Shown here: positions 33,298 to 42,121 of the stretch, one piece after another
How the letters are laid out: every line of letters begins with the position of its first letter
Position numbering within the stretch: position 1 is the stretch's first letter
Assembly (NCBI RefSeq): GCF_014697475.1
Contig: NZ_JACJRV010000054.1
Location: forward strand, 1 to 48,050
Source: Nostoc sp. FACHB-152
GTDB taxonomy: Bacteria; Cyanobacteriota; Cyanobacteriia; Cyanobacteriales; Nostocaceae
Reading direction: 5' to 3'
DNA length: 48,050 bases
Position numbers and translations under genes: made by a program
The notes under the pieces: generated by a model
What the model was told of the DNA's origin: nothing
Database searches by the model: none
Seen by the model: only the letters and a program-made list of their open reading frames with translations

Positions 33298-34494
33298 ATG
33301 GAATTTGATTATTTTAGAAGCGACAACACATCCAATAATAAACCTCAAAACTTACTTACGAGCGGCTGGCGACCATTTCAAAGAGATTTAGACTGGGATT
33401 TTTTATGTGAATTATTACAGAATGACACCAAGGAATTAACGCAGAAAACTTTTAATATAGCTAGTACTTTTGCAGAAGTTTTAGGTAGAAATAATTATAC
33501 TTGGTGGGCTAATTTATTAAGCGTTGCTTCTGATAATACGCGCTACGAATTAGAAAAATTCTGGAACTATATTACACCTGACCCTCAATCACCTGATCAT
33601 CGGTATAAAGATGTTTTGACTACCGAAACCCCAATATTACAATTTGTCAGCCGTAATAGTATTCCTATTGACTATGTTTTAAATCGTTTACAAGAAATTG
33701 CTGTTTTACGGGTATTACAAATTTTAGACCGTCCCGATGTGATTACTCAGTATTATTCAGAAAGGGATTTTTATTTTCCGGTGGAAAAGTTTATCAACTG
33801 GGAACGTCTAGATGTGATTAATACTGTTTATGCTTACTGGTCATCTTATGATATTTGGCTGCAAATTGAGCCATACGATCGCGGGCGGCGACAATATACT
33901 TTAATGGCGAAAGACTTAGCACCCTTAATCAACAAAGCTACCTATGATTTAGCCGTTATGCTAAGTGGCTATCAAAGCCGTGTGGGCAAAGTTCACAGCC
34001 AATACCCAATTCGCACATTCCCCCAAGAGATTCAAAGTTTCACTGACGCATTACAGCAAGCGGTACTAAATCAAAATCAGTTAGCAGTAGTAGTTCACGG
34101 CGAACCAGGAACAGGTAAAACCGCCTGGACACAAGCAGTTGCCAAAGAAATTCTCATGCCTTTGGGGTATGTGATATTTATTTTGGATCATGATGCGATC
34201 GCTAACTTTGTCCCACCAACTTATTTAGAAAAAATTTGTATCATCATTAACGAAGCTGACAATCTAGCTCAAAATCGTGCTTCCGAAATCGCCCAATCTA
34301 ACAATAAAACCGAACATATCTTAAGTTTGTTAGATGGCACATTGTACCAAAGTGTTATTGATGACTCTGGTATTCAAATTAAGCAGCGATTAGTTGTGTT
34401 GATGACTTGCAACACCACAGAAAGATTAGACCCAGCCATGTTGCGTAAGGGAAGAGTAGATTTGATTGCCGAATTTACACAGCGTTTTGTTTAA
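33298..34494 (+). CDS. AAA-family ATPase with unusual Walker B (Asn-Glu)
   Basis: A 398-residue protein. The N-terminal 250 residues are helical, Trp/Tyr-rich and of no recognised family. The C-terminal AAA module has Walker A GEPGTGKT at 268-275, Walker B as IIINEAD (N318, E319) where Asp-Glu is normal, and a second region of homology with CNTTERLDPAMLRKGRVD (371-388), close to BCS1/FtsH-type AAA sequences. Asn in place of the Walker B Asp would weaken magnesium binding, while the catalytic Glu is kept. The module ends just after RKGRVD without the usual C-terminal helical lid. Its stop overlaps by four bases the stop of a convergent gene. Function unknown. Confidence 0.8.
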   Translation: MEFDYFRSDNTSNNKPQNLLTSGWRPFQRDLDWDFLCELLQNDTKELTQKTFNIASTFAEVLGRNNYTWWANLLSVASDNTRYELEKFWNYITPDPQSPDHRYKDVLTTETPILQFVSRNSIPIDYVLNRLQEIAVLRVLQILDRPDVITQYYSERDFYFPVEKFINWERLDVINTVYAYWSSYDIWLQIEPYDRGRRQYTLMAKDLAPLINKATYDLAVMLSGYQSRVGKVHSQYPIRTFPQEIQSFTDALQQAVLNQNQLAVVVHGEPGTGKTAWTQAVAKEILMPLGYVIFILDHDAIANFVPPTYLEKICIIINEADNLAQNRASEIAQSNNKTEHILSLLDGTLYQSVIDDSGIQIKQRLVVLMTCNTTERLDPAMLRKGRVDLIAEFTQRFV

Positions 34495-34835
34495 TTGTCT
34501 GGGAAATTTTGCTCTATTTTCAATTGGCGATCGCAAGTGTTGATAATCCTCATCACACTCCTGTACAAACTAATCATAGAAATCCCTAAAGGGCTACGTT
34601 CTCCATACTTTATTTCCATGCTTTCAAACCAATGTTGAAATTGTTGGTCAGACCAGCTATGTGCTTCGTCTTCCAGACATCCCCTCAGCATTTCTAACCC
34701 ACACTCTGCTGGAAACTCAGCTGCGATCGCCGCTTGCTTGCACTCTTGAATAGATTCAACTACGGCAATCATTACAGTAGTACGCGTTCTTTTAGGTATT
34801 TTTCTGGGTTGATTTTCCGTAGAAGCTGCGTGCAT
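34491..34835 (-). CDS. Hypothetical protein (114 aa), convergent with the AAA gene
   Basis: A 114-residue soluble protein with a basic N-terminus (PRKIPKRTRTT) followed by helices containing ECKQAAIAAEF, CGLEMLRGCLEDEAHSW and QFQHWFESM. It has four cysteines and no recognised domain. It overlaps the 3' end of the AAA gene by four bases, so the two are convergent, not an operon. A start at 34835 is the only good ATG. Function unknown; codon use resembles the neighbours. Confidence 0.55.
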   Translation of the reverse strand: MHAASTENQPRKIPKRTRTTVMIAVVESIQECKQAAIAAEFPAECGLEMLRGCLEDEAHSWSDQQFQHWFESMEIKYGERSPLGISMISLYRSVMRIINTCDRQLKIEQNFPDN

Positions 34836-35006
34836 AATAATTAAGATATTATTAAGATAATATCAGCATTGTTTTTCATCCATTTACATTTATTAACCTA
34901 AATAGAAAATTTTTCTAGCTCCTAGAGAAGCATTTGTATTTCTTTCTAGTAGTAGATGAAGTAATGGTAGGGTAAATAAGAACCCTTAACTTATCAGAAC
35001 ATCCTT

Positions 35007-35849
35007 GTGAAAGTCCGTAAATTTCAGGATGCTAAAGAATTTTACGCAAGAATCCAAGAATACTTACTGCAACAAGAAGCGTTGCACAATTTGCTGTTAG
35101 GAATTTGCCACACGTTGATTCATCACCCAGAACGCTTTGATGAAACACCTTACTTAGCAACAGTAGAGTCAGATGGAGAAATTGTGGCAGTAGCCATGAA
35201 AACGCCACCTCGACCTTTGTTGCTGTCAAAAATCACAGATTTCCAGGCAGTTGATTTACTTGCCCAAGACTTATATTTGTCTGATAAATTACTGTCTGGG
35301 GTAAATGCACCCACAGAAGAATCACAAGCCTTTGTTGCGGCATGGCATTCTTTGACGGCTCAATCCTACCAGTTAGCATTAGCATTGCGAACCTTTCAAT
35401 TACAAAAGGTGCAAAACATCTCGCCAGTCACAGGCTATTTGCGCCTAGCCACAGAGAATGACAAAGAATTACTGGTGAAGTGGCATGAAGCTTTTAGTTT
35501 AGAAGCTTTAGGTAAGATTGAAACCGACTCACAACGCTGGGCTGAGTGGATATTCAAACAACAAAAAGCTTACCTTTGGCAAGATGAAGTACCTGTTTGC
35601 ATTGCTTGTTGGAGTGAAGTTACACCTCATAGGGCGCGTATTGGTATGGTGTACACACCACCAGAGTACCGCCGCCGAGGTTACGCCAGTGCTTGCATAG
35701 CAGCATTAAGCCAAACTTTACTCAACCAAGGAAATCAATTCTGCTTTTTATTCACAGATTTGGCAAATCCAACCTCTAACCATATATATCAAGAGATTGG
35801 CTACCAACCAGTGGGTGATTGGCAGCAATATTCTTTTGTTTCAGACTAA
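35007..35849 (+). CDS. GNAT-family acetyltransferase (two-part)
   Basis: A 280-residue protein that starts with GTG at 35007. The N-terminal half (1-135) is a degenerate GNAT-like part. The C-terminal half (about 145-275) has a proper acetyl-CoA site in GMVYTPPEYRRRGYASACI (R-R-G-Y-A loop) and the later strand FLFTDLANPTSNHIYQEIGY. Family members acetylate unknown small molecules. No signal peptide is present. It is 38 codons longer than average for single-domain GNATs because of the N-terminal part. It stands alone and is followed by a nested inverted-repeat element. Confidence 0.8.
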   Translation: MKVRKFQDAKEFYARIQEYLLQQEALHNLLLGICHTLIHHPERFDETPYLATVESDGEIVAVAMKTPPRPLLLSKITDFQAVDLLAQDLYLSDKLLSGVNAPTEESQAFVAAWHSLTAQSYQLALALRTFQLQKVQNISPVTGYLRLATENDKELLVKWHEAFSLEALGKIETDSQRWAEWIFKQQKAYLWQDEVPVCIACWSEVTPHRARIGMVYTPPEYRRRGYASACIAALSQTLLNQGNQFCFLFTDLANPTSNHIYQEIGYQPVGDWQQYSFVSD

Positions 35850-35944
35850 GTACAACTTCGCGTAAAATCTTAGCGAATTGAGGGTTGAAATCTAAACGCA
35901 AAGGTACGCAGAGAATTCGCTACGAATTAATGAAATGTTGTACT
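35849..35944. repeat. Nested inverted-repeat element (about 96 bp)
   Basis: AGTACAAC at 35849-35856 and GTTGTACT at 35937-35944 bound the element. Inside, AGCGAATT and AATTCGCT form a second inverted pair. It fills the gap between the GNAT stop and the dehydratase start and includes an ACGCAAAGGTACGCAGAG segment resembling the repeat near 36,985-37,028. It may be a MITE-like element or a terminator fold. Confidence 0.6.
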
Positions 35945-35958
35945 AAGACTTAATCATA

Positions 35959-36933
35959 ATGTTACAAAATAGCACCGTCACAATAGACTATATAAAAGCT
36001 GCACTAGCACGTCTTGAGGGGATCGCCCACCGTACACCCGTGCTAACTTCAACAACTGTTAACGATCGCACCCATAGCCAAGTCTTCTTTAAATGCGAAA
36101 ATTTTCAACGCACAGGCGCATTTAAATTTCGTGGCGCTTACAATGCCCTAGCACAGCTATCCCCAGAACAAAAACAAAAAGGTGTAATCACCTTCTCTTC
36201 AGGAAATCATGCCCAAGCGATCGCCTTAGCGGGAAAGTTACTCAATATTCCCACCACTATTGTCATGCCTGACGATGCCCCAGCCGTCAAGCAACAAGCT
36301 ACTCGCGGTTATGGTGCAGAAGTGATTTTATACAATCGCCAAGAAACAGACCGCGAAGAATTAGCCAAAACCCTAGCAAGCGATCGCCACCTTACCCTAA
36401 TTCCTCCTTACGATCATCCCCACATCATCGCCGGACAAGGAACCGCAGCCTTAGAACTTATCCAAGAAGTTGGTCAATTAGACCTGCTATTAGTCTGTTG
36501 TGGTGGCGGTGGGCTAATTTCTGGTTGTGCGATCGCCACCAAAGCCCTATTACCCAATGCTAAAGTCATCGGTGTCGAACCAGAACTCGCTGATGATGCG
36601 ACTCGTTCCTTCCACAGCAAAACCTTGCAAACCGTCACAAATCCTCAGACAATTGCCGATGGTGTTCGCACCCCCAGCCTGGGTAAACTCACCTTTCCCC
36701 TAGTCCTAGACTATGTTGATGATATGGTCACAGTCTCAGAAACCGCCATTATCAGCACCATGTTTTTCATCTGGGAACGCCTCAAAATTGTTGTAGAACC
36801 CACGGGTGCATTAGCCGCCGCCGCCTTACTTGAAGATGTAGTGCAAGCACCAGACAAGAGAGTTGGTGTAATTATTAGCGGTGGTAATGTGGATTTAGCA
36901 CAAATCAGTAAGAGGCTAGAGGTTAGTTTATAG
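35959..36933 (+). CDS. Threonine/serine dehydratase family (PLP-dependent)
   Basis: A 324-residue fold-type II PLP enzyme. The cofactor lysine is K56 in GAFKFRGA, SSGNHAQA is the substrate loop, and CCGGGGLISG binds the phosphate. The C-terminal ISGGNVDL is typical of the short, non-allosteric class that includes catabolic threonine dehydratase, serine racemase and threo-3-hydroxyaspartate ammonia-lyase. It lacks the regulatory ACT-like domain of biosynthetic IlvA (about 500 residues). The exact substrate cannot be told from sequence. The ATG at 35959 follows the repeat element; the gene is monocistronic. Confidence 0.88.
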   Translation: MLQNSTVTIDYIKAALARLEGIAHRTPVLTSTTVNDRTHSQVFFKCENFQRTGAFKFRGAYNALAQLSPEQKQKGVITFSSGNHAQAIALAGKLLNIPTTIVMPDDAPAVKQQATRGYGAEVILYNRQETDREELAKTLASDRHLTLIPPYDHPHIIAGQGTAALELIQEVGQLDLLLVCCGGGGLISGCAIATKALLPNAKVIGVEPELADDATRSFHSKTLQTVTNPQTIADGVRTPSLGKLTFPLVLDYVDDMVTVSETAIISTMFFIWERLKIVVEPTGALAAAALLEDVVQAPDKRVGVIISGGNVDLAQISKRLEVSL

Positions 36934-36983
36934 GTCACTCCTTCAAACTTAAGCCAGAACTCTGTGAAACCTTATCCTTGTCT

Positions 36984-37028
36984 CTGCGCCTCTGCGGTAC
37001 CCTGCGGGAATACGCTGACGCGTCTACG
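36984..37028. repeat. Dispersed palindromic repeat
   Basis: The segment with CTCTGCGCCTCTGCGGTACC, then CTGCGGG and GACGCGTCTACG, reads on the minus strand as a close relative of the core inside the MITE-like element at 14424-14564 (CCCGCAGGGTA, then GCA.AGGCGCA.AGA). It is a common Nostoc intergenic repeat without coding capacity. Confidence 0.5.
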
Positions 37029-37086
37029 TTTCCATCTCCTAGTTTTTGCTAAGATAAATAGTCACATAACTTAACATCTACTCAGC

Positions 37087-38397
37087 ATGACCACAATCAA
37101 GACTGCTTTTCCAGCACATCAAAAAGAAGTCACACGATTGTTTTCTCACCTGAAAGTTGATGGCAACCAGGTGACTCATCAACCCGGTAGTGTGTTAGGA
37201 AGTACAGCCTTAATTGCAGGCACAACCGTTGGCGCAGGGATTTTAGCATTACCTGCCGTCACATTGCCTTCTGGTGTCATACCTTCCACAGTTTTACTAA
37301 TTGCTGTGTGGTTATATGCCTTAATTTCAGGTCTGTTGATTGCCGAAGTAAGTATTAACACCATGCGTTTAGCAGGTCGTCCGAGCATAGGCTTGTTAGC
37401 AATGGTTGAAAACACATTAGGTCAAGCAGGAGCAAGAATCTTTGGTGGTGCATATTTATTTCTGCACTATGCTTTACTAGTAGCTTATATCACCCAAGGT
37501 GGAGATATTCTAGTCTCTGCGGTTTCCCATGTGTGGGGTATGCAAAACATCCTACCTAGCTGGGTGGGGACTGTGGCTTTTACGCTGCTATTTGGCGGCA
37601 TTATGTATGTAGGACGAGAAAAGTTGATAGAAAAATTGAATAACGCTTTTGTAGGAATTGTCCTTGCTTCTTTTCTCGGACTATTGTTTTTAGGAATCAC
37701 CCAAGTTAAAACTGTACATTTCTTGTTTCAAGACTGGAATGCTTTAGGAACTGCCATCCCAGTCATGTTAGTAGCATTGTTTTATCATAACGTTGTGCCT
37801 GTTGTCGTCACCCAGCTAGAAGGAGATAGCCGCAAAATTCGTCAGTCCATCACTATTGGTTCTGCAATACCTTTAATCATGTTCTTGGCTTGGAATGCGG
37901 TGATTTTGGGTAGCGTCAGTCCAGATATATTGAAAGCTGGTAGTCAAGCTGTTTTCGATCCCCTGCAAGTGCTGCGGGCTGGTGGCGGTGGACAATGGTT
38001 AGGAGTATTAGTATCTATTTTTTCAGAGTTTGCGATCGCCACATCTTTTATCGGCTTTGTGTATGGCTTGCTAGATTTATTTAAAGATATTTCCCCAAAT
38101 ACACAAACTCAAACAGCTAATCGCTTACCTTTATATTCATTGATTTTATTACCGCCGATGAGTTTGGGTGCAATCAACCCCAATATTTTCCTTACTGCCT
38201 TAGATTTTGCTGGTACTTTCAGCATCTCCATCTTGGGCGGAATTATCCCAGCATTAGCAACCTGGAAACAACGTCAACAACTGCAACACACAAATAGGCT
38301 TGTTCCTGGCGGTAAGCTAACACTAATTATTATGATTGGCGTAGCATTAGGCCTGATTTTGAAACAGATTATTTTCTTATGGATACTGCGCGCCTAG
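37087..38397 (+). CDS. Aromatic amino acid permease (HAAAP family, TyrP-like)
   Basis: A 436-residue polytopic permease with about 11 membrane helices. It begins with a soluble N-terminus and the family signature GSTALIAGTTVGAGILALP in TM1, followed by TM6 FYHNVVPVVV and later conserved helices. The hydroxy/aromatic amino acid permeases (TyrP, Mtr) import Tyr or Trp with protons; homologues are frequent in cyanobacteria and chloroplasts. Substrate is inferred from the family only. The last 19 bases overlap the start of the KptA gene, so the two are translated from one message. Confidence 0.85.
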   Translation: MTTIKTAFPAHQKEVTRLFSHLKVDGNQVTHQPGSVLGSTALIAGTTVGAGILALPAVTLPSGVIPSTVLLIAVWLYALISGLLIAEVSINTMRLAGRPSIGLLAMVENTLGQAGARIFGGAYLFLHYALLVAYITQGGDILVSAVSHVWGMQNILPSWVGTVAFTLLFGGIMYVGREKLIEKLNNAFVGIVLASFLGLLFLGITQVKTVHFLFQDWNALGTAIPVMLVALFYHNVVPVVVTQLEGDSRKIRQSITIGSAIPLIMFLAWNAVILGSVSPDILKAGSQAVFDPLQVLRAGGGGQWLGVLVSIFSEFAIATSFIGFVYGLLDLFKDISPNTQTQTANRLPLYSLILLPPMSLGAINPNIFLTALDFAGTFSISILGGIIPALATWKQRQQLQHTNRLVPGGKLTLIIMIGVALGLILKQIIFLWILRA

Positions 38398-38924
38398 TCA
38401 AAATTAGTAAATACTTAAGCAAACATTTGCGCCACCAACCAGAACACATTGGAATTACACTGGCTGCTGGTGGTTGGGTAAAAGTTGATGAACTTTTAGC
38501 AGCTTGTACTCAACATCAGTTCCCTATCACCCGTGAAGAATTAGCCCAAGTAGTTGCCACCAATGAGAAAAAACGCTTTTCGTTTGACTCTACAGGGGCT
38601 TTAATTCGTGCCAACCAAGGACATAGTGTAGAAGTTGATTTACAATTGCAACCTGCTGTCCCACCAGATGTTTTATATCATGGTACAGGACACAAATCAG
38701 TCGAGTCTATTTTACAAACAGGACTATGCAAAATGTCTCGTCATCACGTGCATTTGTCACGAGATATTGCTACAGCCGAAACTGTAGGCGCACGACATGG
38801 TAAACCTGTAGTGTTTGCTGTGGATGCAACCGCTATGCATCAAGCAGGGTATACTTTCTACTGTTCAGATAATGGCGTTTGGTTAGTAGATGCCGTACCA
38901 CCTGAATATCTGCATAGACTTTGA
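38379..38924 (+). CDS. kptA: RNA 2'-phosphotransferase (KptA/Tpt1 family)
   Basis: A 181-residue protein of normal KptA length. The N-terminal part has ISKYLSKHLRHQPEHIGI, with the conserved Arg, and the C-terminal ADP-ribosyl fold has LYHGTGHKSVESIL, MSRHHVHLSRD and GKPVVFAVDA, holding the catalytic His and Arg set. In eukaryotes Tpt1 moves the tRNA splice-site 2'-phosphate to NAD; bacteria lack that splicing path, so the natural role is not known (RNA repair or toxin-like chemistry has been suggested). It overlaps the permease gene by 19 bases, an unusual pairing. Confidence 0.92.
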   Translation: MDTARLVKISKYLSKHLRHQPEHIGITLAAGGWVKVDELLAACTQHQFPITREELAQVVATNEKKRFSFDSTGALIRANQGHSVEVDLQLQPAVPPDVLYHGTGHKSVESILQTGLCKMSRHHVHLSRDIATAETVGARHGKPVVFAVDATAMHQAGYTFYCSDNGVWLVDAVPPEYLHRL

Positions 38925-38973
38925 AAGATGATTGATACTAAAAATTTATTATTTGGTTAGGTTCATTGCGGAT

Positions 38974-39312
38974 TCATTCACCTCTGCCTAAATCGCAGCA
39001 AGAAATCGCAGGCGAAATTACACTATTATGGCTAAATCCCGCGAGATACTTCTCTAAAACCTGAAATTGCGGAATATTCAAACTGTAGTAAATCCATCTC
39101 CCTTCTTGGCGGGAGTTAACTAAACTCGCTTCTTTCAGAGTTTTGAGGTGAAACGAAAGTTTTGATTGACTTACCTTTAAAGCATCACACAAATCACACA
39201 CACAAAGTTCTCGCTGTCGCAGCAGTTCTATCACATGAATCCGCAGAGGATCGGAAAGTGCGTGAAAAGCGGCTGCAATTAAATGTGGAATGGTCGAAGT
39301 AGAAGCTTGCAT
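38974..39312 (-). CDS. ArsR/SmtB-family metal-responsive repressor
   Basis: A 112-residue winged helix-turn-helix repressor. The recognition region VSQSKLSFHLKTLKEASLV and the wing RQEGRWIYYSLN are clear. The metal-site segment ELCVCDLC provides three cysteines in the alpha-3 position typical of ArsR sensors of arsenite, antimonite or cadmium; more cysteines (SCCDLG) lie at the C-terminus. No arsenic-resistance gene is adjacent, so its target lies elsewhere or is itself. It starts at 39312 with short upstream AT-rich DNA. Confidence 0.85.
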   Translation of the reverse strand: MQASTSTIPHLIAAAFHALSDPLRIHVIELLRQRELCVCDLCDALKVSQSKLSFHLKTLKEASLVNSRQEGRWIYYSLNIPQFQVLEKYLAGFSHNSVISPAISCCDLGRGE

Positions 39313-39372
39313 GAAGGTTGGTGTTGCTTAAAATACGCCATTTCTATTGTGAACTATAGATTTGTGGTAGGG

Positions 39373-39400
39373 AACAGGTAACAGGTAATAGGTGACAGGT
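39373..39400. repeat. Heptamer array (AACAGGT type)
   Basis: Four head-to-tail heptamers (AACAGGT, AACAGGT, AATAGGT, GACAGGT) run from 39373 to 39400, with a degenerate fifth after. The same AACAGGT/AATAGGC family occurs inside the PAS kinase gene at 25840. It lies upstream of the ArsR gene. Confidence 0.7.
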
Positions 39401-39541
39401 TACAGAGTGAAAAGTTTTTGAGAATCTAAGTTTTATTAGCTACCGATGTCCTAACTATCTTAACGATTGTTATGGTACAGCATTGCAGAGTAAAACTTTG
39501 ACATCAGCAATGCCGTAACACAGAATTTGTGATTTGCCAAC

Positions 39542-40741
39542 CTAAACCAAGGCTTCTGATTGATAGCGGATACCAGCTTGTTTAAAGCGATTTAAAGCTT
39601 CACCCAAGCGATCGCAATCTGCAATCAAACTTAGCCGCACATAGCCTTCACCAGCAACCCCAAAGGCATTACCTGGGGTGACAACTACGCCTGTTTGTTG
39701 TAAGACATTCAAGGCAAAATCAGTGGAACCGATGCCTACAGGACATTTCACCCACAAATACATCGTGGCTTTAGTTTTAGGAATATCCCAACCCAACTGT
39801 CCTAAGCCTTGAATGAGAAAATCGCGGCGGGTACGATAACGTTGTTGGACTTCATGCAAATATACATCTGGCAATTGCAAAGCGGTTTCAGCAGCTGTTT
39901 GTAAAGCCGCAAAAATGCCATAATCCAAGTTAGTTTTGAGTGTCCGTAAACCTTGGATAACTTGATTATTCCCTACCACAAAACCCACACGCCAACCAGC
40001 CATGTTATAGGTTTTTGATAAGGTGTGAAATTCTACGCCAATTTCTTTCGCGCCAGGAATTTCTAACAAACTGGTAGGTTGATAACCATCAAAAGCCAAC
40101 TCTGCGTAACACAAATCATGCACCAGCAGAATTTCATATTTCCGGGCAAAGGCGACAATTTCTTCAAAAAATTCTCGCGGAGCAGTGGCAGCTGTGGGAT
40201 TACTGGGATAGTTAAAATAGAGAATTTTGGCTTTTTGGGCAACTTCTTCAGGAATCGCCGCTAAATCAATCAACCAGTCATTCTCTGGTTTGAGAATCAA
40301 GCTGTGGATTTGCGCCCCAGCAATTACAGGCCCGCGAAAATGAGCAGGATACGCTGGAGAAGGAACTAAAACTACATCCCCAGGGTTAATGTAAGCCATT
40401 GCCAAATGGCCTAATCCTTCTTTAGAACCGAGTAGCGGTAGGGCTTCGCTATCAGGATCAAGCACCACTCCATAGCGGCGATTATACCAATCGGTGATGG
40501 CACGGCGAAAACTAGCAGTGCCTTCAAATGGCGGATAACCGTGATTGGCTGGATTTTGCAAAGCTGCGATCGCAGCTTCTACCACTGGTTGTGGTGTCGG
40601 GCCATCCGGGTTGCCCATACCCAAATCAATTAAATCCAAACCTTGTTCCCGCGCTTTAGCCTTAAGCTCATCTAGACGGGCAAATACATAAGGAGGTAGT
40701 TTTTGTATGCGTTCTGCTGGGGCGATCCAATTAGATGTCAT
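39542..40741 (-). CDS. Class I aminotransferase (aspartate / LL-diaminopimelate type)
   Basis: A 399-residue PLP enzyme started at the ATG at 40741 (MTSNWIAPAERIQKLPPYVF). An upstream in-frame ATG would add 22 residues with no family similarity. Key parts are DLGMGNPDGPTP at the substrate-binding N-terminal end, PLLGSKEGLGHL, NYPSNPT, the PLP lysine in HTLSKTYNMAGWRVGF, and the C-terminal RLSLIAD with the carboxylate-binding Arg. It belongs to a cyanobacterial family annotated both as aspartate aminotransferase and as LL-diaminopimelate aminotransferase; the sequence alone does not separate them. Monocistronic, with an AT-rich gap before the next gene. Confidence 0.85.
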   Translation of the reverse strand: MTSNWIAPAERIQKLPPYVFARLDELKAKAREQGLDLIDLGMGNPDGPTPQPVVEAAIAALQNPANHGYPPFEGTASFRRAITDWYNRRYGVVLDPDSEALPLLGSKEGLGHLAMAYINPGDVVLVPSPAYPAHFRGPVIAGAQIHSLILKPENDWLIDLAAIPEEVAQKAKILYFNYPSNPTAATAPREFFEEIVAFARKYEILLVHDLCYAELAFDGYQPTSLLEIPGAKEIGVEFHTLSKTYNMAGWRVGFVVGNNQVIQGLRTLKTNLDYGIFAALQTAAETALQLPDVYLHEVQQRYRTRRDFLIQGLGQLGWDIPKTKATMYLWVKCPVGIGSTDFALNVLQQTGVVVTPGNAFGVAGEGYVRLSLIADCDRLGEALNRFKQAGIRYQSEALV

Positions 40742-40936
40742 TGATGTACCACTTCTTGATACAGTTGATTTGTGAGTAAAATTTCTCCAATCCACCACAG
40801 CTGCCAACTGTGGATAAATTTGGTCAAAGAACTAGGAAACCAAATATGAAATTGCCCAAAATTCCAGTTTTGGATATGGGCAATGTAACTAGAAAACACT
40901 AAAAGATCAGGATTCATACTGCAAAGTTGAAGTAGT

Positions 40937-42121
40937 TTATTCCTCTATCTCATCAATTGCCTTAGCAGAAACTCGGTTGTTGGATTCTCTGCTATCTGTA
41001 GGCGCAGTTGTTGACACCATAGCTGCCATCAACTGTTCTAATGCCACCTTAAAAGGTAGCCGATGAATATCTGAATTAGGGGCTAAGGCAATTTCCGCAG
41101 CTGTTTTTAGCTGACTTAATGTAACGTTGCCAAGTCCCAAATCATCTAATTTTTGTGGTAAACCAATCTCTGCGTAGAACTTCAACAACTGTTGCCGAGA
41201 AGTAGTTGCTAATTGATTGCCTTGAATCATTTCTTCTAAACGCAGTTGTACCAAAATGCCAAATGCGACTTTTTCGCCGTGGATACTGCTATGTCCGGCG
41301 ATGTGAGTTAAACCGTTGTGTACAGCATGGGCAGCTACAGTCCGGCACTGCGCCCCACCCAGTCCGCCAATAACTCCTGCGAGTAAAACTGTGGCATCAA
41401 CAACTTCTTGCCAAACTTCACTACCTGGTTTTTGCAAAGCGACGGTTGACTTTTGGAATAAAATATCACGCAAAACTCTTGCTTGTTGCACTGCGGCAAT
41501 AATCAAAGTTTGCTCTAAGTGTCCACTGCTAACAGAGGCTTCGTACCACTTAGCGATCGCATCACCAATTCCTGCTACCAATGTATGTTGTGGTGCAGTT
41601 TGAATTAAATCATAGTCGAGAATCAATAAATCAGGACAGCGAGACAACGCCACATCATATAAAAATGCTCCTTCCTCAGAGTACACATTAGAAAGGGCAG
41701 TCCAAGCTGCACAGGTAGCCGCCGAGGTGGGAACTGTCACCACTGGTAATTGCAACTGATGGGCGACTAATTTAGCTGTATCCAAGGCTTTCCCACCGCC
41801 AACACCAATGATGACATCGGCTTTATGTTCTTTAGCTGCCTTTCTTAAAGATTTCAGGCTACTTTCCGAACAATCTGCACCATAAGAAGCTTGGGCAGTG
41901 TGCAATTGTTGCTGTTCTAGAATTGGTTGTAAACTTTTTTGGGTCAGAGCCAGCGTGCGATCGCCTGCAATAATTAAAGGACGACTACCCAAACGGGCAA
42001 TCTCTGCTGGTGCTGCTTGCAACACCCCTACACCACGAATTACCTTGGCAGGTGCGATCGCTAGTGCTAGTAATGAACTAGATGTTTGAGTAGATAATGT
42101 AGTAGTAGATTGATCCGGCAT
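40937..42121 (-). CDS. Iron/zinc-containing alcohol dehydrogenase family (glycerol dehydrogenase-like)
   Basis: A 394-residue protein with a variable Ser/Thr-rich N-terminus of about 20 residues. The dinucleotide-binding DVIIGVGGGKALDTAK follows, then the metal site: the Asp in GIGDAIAKWYEA and two His in HNGLTHIAGHSSIHGEKVAFG. Members reduce or oxidise polyols such as glycerol with NAD. The substrate is not defined here. A short acidic C-terminus (AIDEIEE) is unusual. It lies 130 bases upstream, in transcription, of the aminotransferase gene on the same strand. Confidence 0.82.
   Translation of the reverse strand: MPDQSTTTLSTQTSSSLLALAIAPAKVIRGVGVLQAAPAEIARLGSRPLIIAGDRTLALTQKSLQPILEQQQLHTAQASYGADCSESSLKSLRKAAKEHKADVIIGVGGGKALDTAKLVAHQLQLPVVTVPTSAATCAAWTALSNVYSEEGAFLYDVALSRCPDLLILDYDLIQTAPQHTLVAGIGDAIAKWYEASVSSGHLEQTLIIAAVQQARVLRDILFQKSTVALQKPGSEVWQEVVDATVLLAGVIGGLGGAQCRTVAAHAVHNGLTHIAGHSSIHGEKVAFGILVQLRLEEMIQGNQLATTSRQQLLKFYAEIGLPQKLDDLGLGNVTLSQLKTAAEIALAPNSDIHRLPFKVALEQLMAAMVSTTAPTDSRESNNRVSAKAIDEIEE

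Noticed and set aside
40742-40807. 22-residue N-terminal extension of the aminotransferase
   Set aside because: No family similarity; the ATG at 40741 gives the conserved N-terminus.
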